DNA of 22,317 nt from a virus. A program made the position numbers and the translations under genes. The stretch lies in IMG/VR virus record IMGVR_UViG_3300009790_000083, positions 1 through 22,317 of that record. The stretch is one strand, 5' to 3'. The notes under the pieces are model-generated. The model was not told the origin of the DNA. It saw only the letters and a program-made list of their open reading frames with translations, and made no database searches. Shown in pieces: positions 13,001-22,000 of this stretch (its first letter is position 1; each line of letters begins with the position of its first letter).

Positions 13001-16000
13001 TGATCAGGTAACTGTATATGGTGCTAACCCTATTATCTACAACGGATCTTTCTTTGTAACATCTAGAGATAGTGCTACTGTTTTCCAGTATCAATTACCT
13101 CAACCTGCTACAGTTGTACCTCAAGGTAATATTCTTGTATCTGTTGACCTTAATAAAGGTAAGTCGGATAATACTGCTATTTTAAATGTTATTGGACCTT
13201 ATACAACTAACGTCCAGAATACATTTTTCAACGATACTCATGTATATGTTGCTTCTACAGGTATTCCAAACTATGAAATTGGACCTTTTCCAGGATCTGC
13301 TCTTCTTCCAGGTAACCAACGTAAATTAAATAGGTTCCCTAAGACTTCACAGACAATTTCAACTAAAAATTTAATATCAAGTAATGTACCTGTTGGTACA
13401 TGGGTAAACGGTGTTTCTATATGGTCTTATAAGTCTAAATTAACCAAAACCTTTGGTGCTGTAACTGCAATTGCAATTACTACAGCAGGTAAAGATTATG
13501 ATGCTGCTTCTCCTCCAGCTATGACAATAGATGGTGGTGGTGGATCTGGTGCTACTGCAAGTGTAACGGTTGATGGTTCTATTTCTGAAATAACAGTCAC
13601 ATCTGGTGGATCTGGTTATACATCATCACCATTGGTGTCTATAGTCGGTGGTAATGGTGCTGGTGCTGCAGCAACTGCTATTATTACTAAAGGTGTTGTT
13701 TCACGTATTCTAATTAATGATGGTGGTAAAGGTTATACTTCACAACCTCAAATAACAATTGTTGGAGGTGGTGGATCTGGTGCAAATGCTACAGCATCTG
13801 TTCGTGGTCCAATTAAATCTGTTGCTATTACAAGTGGTGGTGCATCTTATACTTCAGTACCAACAGTAAGTCTAAGTTCTGGTAGTGGTGCTGTTGCACA
13901 AGCAATTGTTAATGACGGTAGAATTATTTCTATTGCTATTATTTCTGCTGGATCTGGATATACTACTGCACCAACAGTAACTATTCAAGGTGTTGGATTT
14001 GGTGCTATTGCTAGAGCAACTATCGATACTGATGGAGAAAATGCTGGAAGAGTAACTAATATTGAGATTGTTAATAAGGGTATTAACTATGTTCAAGGAA
14101 CTACACTTATCAATTTAACTTCTATTGGATCTGAAGCTACTTTCACACCATCTGTGTTCCAGTGGACTTACAACCTTCAAGCAACATCGACATTTGATGC
14201 TGCGAAAGGTGCTGTATTTGAAGGTTATAATAACGAATATGGTGGTGAATATGCTCATTTATCCAATCCTCAAAAATTAAGATATATTCTCGGTGATAAC
14301 TTATTCCAAAATACAGATGGTGCTATTAAGGAACAAGAGACACAATTAGCACACTCACCTATTATTGGTTGGGCATTTGATGGTAATCCAATATATGGAC
14401 CTTATGGATATACTGATCCTACTGATCAAACCTCTACTATTACAAAATTAAACACATCATACAGATTAAAGACAAATTTAGTTTATGATGTAATCAACAA
14501 CCCATATCCTTCTAGAACTGCTGGTCCTCTTCTAACAGATGAAACTGCTGGTAATTTTGTTGAAGATTATGAGTATGTCTTTGGTTTAGGTGCTTTAGAT
14601 CAATATAATGGACGTTTTTGTAAGACACCTGACTTCCCAGATGGTAGATATGTATATTTTGTAACTATCGATGCTACAGAGGATGGTAATCCCCTATTCC
14701 CTTATGTTATTGGTCCTAGTTACAACTCTGTTGTTGATACTTGGAACTTAAGTCCTAATGCTATTCAACAGAACATTCCTACTGGTGTTGTTAGATATAG
14801 AGATCCATATGAGAATGTTGATATTGATGTTGAAAGAACTCCAAATGCAGCATCAAATGCATTAACTATGGAGAATGGTGATATTCTCTTATTTGATGCA
14901 GAGGATGATAACCGTGATGGTGTTATCGAATCTGATGAAGTACCAAGACAAATGTACGAGGAATCTCCTTTACAACTCTTTGATTACTTCCCTAAAGTTA
15001 AATTTGACTCTAAAGTTGATATTGAAGTTGAGACTACTACTAAATTTGAAGATGCATCTGTTACTGGATTTACAGTTGAAAACCCAGGTAAAAACTATCA
15101 GGTAGATGATCGTCTTGTATTTGATAATGCAGGTACTGATGGATCTGGTGTTTCTGCACGTGTTTCTAGAATTACAGGTGAAACAGTTTCTGCTTATACA
15201 TTTGAAAATATTAGTGGATTGAATTATGGTGTTCTAAAAACTGAGGTACCTCATAATATTGTTGCTGGTGATCAGGTATTTGTTGATTATACACCTATAA
15301 TGGCGAATACAAATAAGACATTTATTGTTCGTCAATTTAAAGGTATTGAGCAAATTGTCGTTGATCAAACAGGATCAGGATATAATACTGATATTCCTCC
15401 ATCAGTTATTATTGATGGTGATGGATCATCTGGAAAATTAGAAGCTATTGTTAGTTCTGTAGGATCTATTGATACTATTAATATCCTAAATTCAGGATCT
15501 GGTTATACTAAGAACCCTAGAGTTATATTAACTCATCCACAGATCTTTAAAAAGGCAGATTATTACATTTCTAAGATATCAAATAACAATTATGTTAGAA
15601 TTAATGATGTTCATGTAGCAGATAATAAAGAATCATACCTTTGTGGTATGACTAAGGATGCTAGTGGAAATCAAGTTGCTTTTGTTGCTAAAGTTTCAGC
15701 AACTGGTGTTAAGCAATGGGAAAGAACTTTAGAAAGTAATACAGGTCAAAATTACACCGAATTCCAGAAAATTTTCGTTGATGGTAATAATATATGGGTA
15801 GTTGGTGGTAATAAACCAAATGGTAATATGCTATCAGCATATAACCCTGATATAATCTTAGCAAAATATACACAAGCAGAAAATGGTCTAAGTGCTACAT
15901 TAACTTTCCAAAAGGGATATGCTGGTATTTCAGGTTCTACTCGTGCTGATTATGTAACTTCACTTAAGAAATATTCAGATACTCGTTTCATTATTGCTGG

Positions 16001-19000
16001 TTATACTAATACTAACTCAGGAGCTCCTTTTGATGCTTGGATTGCATCTATTGATACCACAGGTAATTTTGCTATTAAGAGAAAATTAGCAACTACTAAT
16101 GCATCTGAGAAAATTACAGATGTAATTGTTAATGGTACAGATATCTACTTGTGTATGGAAGTTGCTACAACTTCTACTGAAGGAGATGTTGATCCTGCCA
16201 TTGCTAAGGTAACACTTGGAGTAAATGCATTTACAGTTGATTGGATTAAGCAATACACAAATGTTCTTTATTCTACTCTTGATACAAGCATATGTATTGA
16301 TGAATTTAATGAAATCTATCTTACAGCAACTTTAAGACTTAAATCTGATGATACTACTAGAGATAGTTTCTGGGTAGGTAAAGTAGATGCTACAGGAGAT
16401 TTACTATGGAACTATCGTTATGTTGCTCCAGGTAGAGACATATCACTTGCTAAGAAATCTGTTATTGACATTTTTGGTGATTTAAACGTTGCATTTACTA
16501 GGACAAATAATACAAACACTTATAAGACTGTAGATTCAGTTAAAATTGGTTATGATGGTAAAGTTAAGAACCATAGTACAAATTCATTTACTAATGATAA
16601 TGTAGAAGGTCTTACTGTACATTCATTAGATGTTGATAATTCAGGTGATATCCATCTTTATGGACAGACTAATTACAATAGAAACGAATTTATATTTGAT
16701 TTTGCTAGTAACGAACTTGTTGATGTTACAGGTCATTACACTCTCAATAGTACAGGTGCAACTAATGCAATTACTCTTAGTGGTAATCTTGCTAAGATTT
16801 ACGGTTATAACCCTGCTGGACTTAATTCAAGTTGGATTAATGCTTATCTTGATGTATCTTCTGCTTCATTGGGTACAAAGTTAGGAAATGATTGGACTTT
16901 AGAATTCTTTGTTCATAGAGTAAGTTCAGAATCTCAAACTTTATCACAAACTAATCAAACTCTATTTGGTATCGGTGGAGCACAAGACGCTACTGGTGGA
17001 TTATGGTTAGGGTATGATATGAGTTCTGGTAAGTTGCAATTTGCAGCAACTAACAATACAACTGCATTAAGTGGTGCTACACCAGTAGAATCTACACAAA
17101 CCAACATGTTTGCTAACAATAGTTGGCAGGTTATTGGTGTTAAGAAAGAAGGTAACGATTTTAAAGTATATGTTAATGGTATTCAGGTAATTACTGGTAT
17201 TATTTCTAATACTGCTCTAGGTGGTAAGACATTATACTTTGGTAACCAAGTAGGCTGGGGTACTGGTGCTGGAGACTTTAAGAAAGAGAGACAAGGACAA
17301 TTCTATATTGATAATATTAGACTTAGAAATAGAGCAGTTGTACCAACAGTTCCTAATGATATTCAAAACTTACCTCCAACTGATACCTTTGCATTAGGTT
17401 ATACTTGGAATGATACATCATGGTTTACTACTAATTTAAACAGATATGATTATATCGATTATGTTGGTTGGGGATTAAAAGTTGATAAAGATGCTGATGC
17501 TGCAAGAATTGGTACTCAAAGTACTCAAACTAATACTCAAATTGGATTTACTAGAACTGCTGTAAGTCCTGTAACTGGAAGTGTATTAACTGTCACAACA
17601 ACTGGAATATCTCTAGCATCTGCTGGATTACAGTCATTGGATTATGATGATGCAACTATATCACTTCTTCAAGATACCGAGACATTAACTTACACTCAGG
17701 ATACATGGAGTTCTAGAACAGCAACAGTTCCTTCACCAGGTTCTCAAAAACTTAAGGTATCTGCTGTAGTTAAAGATCGTTACTTCTTCAAGGTTACAAA
17801 TACAATCAAAATTGACAATGTTCAAGAATTAACTGTAAATCAGGCATTTAACTTCACTGTTGGTGCAAAATTAAGATTGAATAATGATTCTGGTACATTT
17901 GTTAATAGTGGTTACATAATTAAGACAGATACTGTTAATAATAAGGTATATCTTGCTGTTAATAACAATGCTTGGTCAGACGATTTAAATACTGGAAAAT
18001 TAGTTACAGAACAGTTTAATGAGCAAAGTACTTATGGTATTGTAGGACCAATTCCAAATGATACTAATATTATACAGAATTATGTCTTTTCAATGGTCAA
18101 TAATACCACTCCTGGTACTTTTGACATAGATTTAGATGATTATAATTTAGATGGTACTGGTTATAATGCTGGTGGTGGTCAGAACCTAGATGGATTTGCT
18201 AAGTTTAAACCATTCCAAGTTGCTGATTATTCAGTTAAAATTGAGGAAGTTGCTGGTGGGTCACCATATATTGTTGGATCTGTTGTTAATATTGCTGCTA
18301 GTAATATTTCATTCAATGCAACATATACAACTGCTCAAGTTACAGGTCTAACTGCAGTTACTAAGATTACTTTAACTGCTAATTTAAATAAGACACTTCA
18401 AGTAACTGCTGTTGCTAATACTAATGAAGTATACGTTATTACAGCAACAAGTCATTATTTAAATAAGAGTGAAATAATATACGTTGATGGTAACCCATCA
18501 CAGACAGTTGGTGGTACTGTATACGATGAATATGATGGTGCATTTGCTGTAGATACTATAGTAAGTCCTTTAGAATTTACATATAAATTACCAACTGTTG
18601 CAATTACTGACCCTGCAACATCTGCAGGTACTGTAAGTATCTTTGTTAAGTCACCAACTCTTAAGATGTATTATGGTCATCAGTATTTGTTTGACCTAAG
18701 TCACTCTTCTCTTGTAGGTGGTAACTTATCCTTCTCTAAGGATAACTTATACAAACTAGAGTATTCATTCAACTCTATTGAAAGAATAGGTATTCCTGGT
18801 GTTACGGGTGGTGGACAACCAAGTCCTTCTGTTAAATTAAAAATTGATAAGGATATTGTTACTAATATTTCATATTACTTTGATCCATCTAGAACAGGAG
18901 ATACTTCACCTGTTGTTGCTGGTAGTTACTTAGATGTTGTAGAATCTCCTTATAAAGGAACCTTTGATATTACATCTACTTCAGGACAAACTATTACCAA

Positions 19001-22000
19001 AGGACCAGATACATTCAAATTCTTACTTGCTAATGAACCTGAAGGAAATGCTTCTATATCTCAAACATCTTATAGTACCAGTTCACTTAAAGCAGTTGGT
19101 TCTATAAACGCTATTAGAATTGTTAATCCAGGTGGTTTCTATACTAAGTTACCTATTGTTACTGGTATTACATCAACTAGAAAGATTGAACGAGCAACTA
19201 TTGAAGAACCAGGAACTGAATATGCTGTAGGAACTTATAATGGTGTTCCTATAGCTGGAGACGGTGAAGGTGGTCTTGTACAAATTACTGTTCAAGATGG
19301 ACTTGATGATGATGGTGTAACAATTCCAGGTCAAATTACTTCTGTTGTAGTTACTGCAGCAGGTAAAGGATATACTACTGCAACTGTAGACATTGATTCA
19401 GTACCAGGAATTCTTGGAGCTGGATTGACTGGATCAGGAGCAAAAGTAAATGTAATTATTCCACCTTTCGGTACTGAAGCATCTATCTTTACTAAAGGTG
19501 ATAAAGTTGGTAAGATTAAGAAACTTAAGAACAATAACTTTGGTTATGATTATCCTCATGACTATACTTTACGTCCTGAGATTACATTCCCATTAAATGC
19601 TCAGTTAACTTCTACAAGTATTCTTTCTAGCATTACAGTAACTAACCCAGGTTCTGGGTATTCATTAGCACCTGCTGTAATTATTACAGGTGGTGGTGGA
19701 ACTGGTGCTACTGCAGAATCGAGTATTAAAAATGGTCGATTAGATAATATTGTCGTTAAAGATCCTGGTGCTGGTTATTCATCAACACCAACTATTAGTT
19801 TGAGGTCTTCCTTTAACTATGTTGTAAACCTTGACTTAGGTTTATTACAGTTTGCTTATCCTCATGGTATTGTTAATGGTGCTGCAGTAAGTGTAGCAGT
19901 TACTGATACTGGAGATGGTGCTGATTTCCCTCTCGCTGCTGGTGCTATTGGTCGTCTTAACGCAACTACTACCTATTATGCAATTGCTGGTGCTGCAAAC
20001 TCATTAGAAGCAGATCAGTTAAAACTTGCTATTACTTCTTCTAATGCTGCTCTTGGAGATGCAATTTCCTTCGTTAACGCTGGTGAAGGTCGTCAGAGTG
20101 TATTAACCGAATCATTTGGTGGTGCTGCTGAAGCAAATGTTATTACTTCTACCTTCCTAGAAGGTGAATTAGTTTATCAGGGTGATACATTAGATGTTGC
20201 TACTGCAACTGGATATGTTTCTACAAACTCTGGTTGGCAGATTGGACCTAGAATTCTTAAGATTGTTGATTATACAGGAACCTTTGCTAATGGGCAAAAG
20301 ATTACAGGTGTTATTTCTAAGTCTTCTGGTACTATAAGTGATCTTAAAGTTGCTCGTGGTGTTCTAGAAATTGGTTCTATTACCAAAACTACAGGTCAGT
20401 TTATCGATGATGTTGGTAAACCATCTGAAATTATTCAAAAGATCCAAGACTCTTACTATTATCAGGACTTCTCTTATGCTGTTAAGTCTGCAGTTTCTAT
20501 TAGTGATTGGAAAGAAATTCTTATTAGAAACGTACACCCTGCATCATTTAAGGTATTTGGTGAGTTAAATCTTAACGAATATGGTCAAATTCCTAATAAG
20601 GATACCTTCTTCCAATTAACTAAGTCTGTTGAACTTGCACAAGAAGCAATTGTTCCTAATATTCAGAACTTTGCTCTAGTTGAACCAATATACACAGAGT
20701 TTAATAATACTGAGGTTTTATTCCGTCAGAAGAGATTGACATCTTCAGAGAACATTTTAACCTCTGTTGTACAACGTATTGATGATATTTCTAATCTATT
20801 TGATGGTGAAAGGATTGCATTCCCTCTAACTGTCAACCAAAACAACGTTGTTGCTAACGCTAATCAGTTAATGATCGTTCTTAACGGTGTTGTACAAAAC
20901 CCAGAGACATCATTTAATATCCAACAGGATTCTATAGTATTCAGCGAACCACCTTCACCACCTGCAAGTGTCAAGTATGCTAATATAACAGTTTCTCAAA
21001 TTCAAACTGTTGCTTTCACTTTCACTAATATTAGTGGTATTTTCCCTAATATTGGAAATCCTCTTGTTGGTAGTAGTTCAAATGCAAGATTAATCGTAAC
21101 TAACGTTACTGGTAATACTGTTTCTGGTTATATTACAGAAGGAACATTTGTTATAGGTGAATTAGTTAGTGTTGGTGCAACAGGGTTCTCTGCTATCTTA
21201 GCAACAAATACTGCTGTATCAAATATTGGTCTATTTACATTTGGTGAGAATGTAACTAACTTAACTGGAGATACTGCAAAAGTTGAACAGATTAACTTAG
21301 CAACAGGTCAAGAAACTCCATCAGCACAATTACGTTATGCAGTTGGACCTTCAACTACAAGTATTGAGGTAATTCCTTATGGAGGTGCTTCATTATCACC
21401 AGTTGCTGCTGGAACTTTTGAAACAACTAAGAATTATCAGTTTGGATCTGAGATATTCCTAGTCAATAGTATTACTGATAATGCAGAATCCACAACTCTT
21501 GGGGTATCAAGAGGACAGGTTGGAACTCAGGCAGTAGCACAACAAGAAAATACACCAATTTATAGCACTGTCATTGCTGTTACTAATTCATTAACATTAA
21601 GTAAGACTGCTGGTACATATAAGTCAACTCCTGGATTATTTGATATTCAGTTGAATGATGTTATAATTGGTGCTCAATCAGGGGTAGTTGCTAGTGTTGC
21701 ATCTACTAGTGCATATCAAGATCCTACAACTAATGAGTTTATAGGACAGGTTAATATTTCTCCTGGATCTTCTTTCTTTGGATTATTATTCAACAGAATT
21801 ACTTCTTCATCATATCCTAATGTTGTTCTTGATAACATTTCACAATCTCAAGTTAATGTTGTAGATTTCACTGATAATGCAACTGCATTTGACAGTAAGT
21901 TCCCTGCAAATGAATTAATCAATAATTACGTAATACCTTATGATAATGCTGTAGGAAGTATAGTTCAGGATGAATATGTACGTAATTACAAGATTAATTA

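Noticed and set aside
11739-14096. Several minus-strand frames of 61-76 codons
   Set aside because: All lie opposite the giant frame, and their Ser/Ile/Asn-rich products mirror the repeat codons on the plus strand.
11019-14115. CRISPR-like or nucleotide satellite repeats
   Set aside because: The repetition is at protein level with variable unit length; there are no constant nucleotide repeats with spacers.
14875-20568. Three plus-strand frames of 65-84 codons (14875, 16630, 20371)
   Set aside because: Out-of-frame readings inside the giant gene with Leu-rich nonsense composition.
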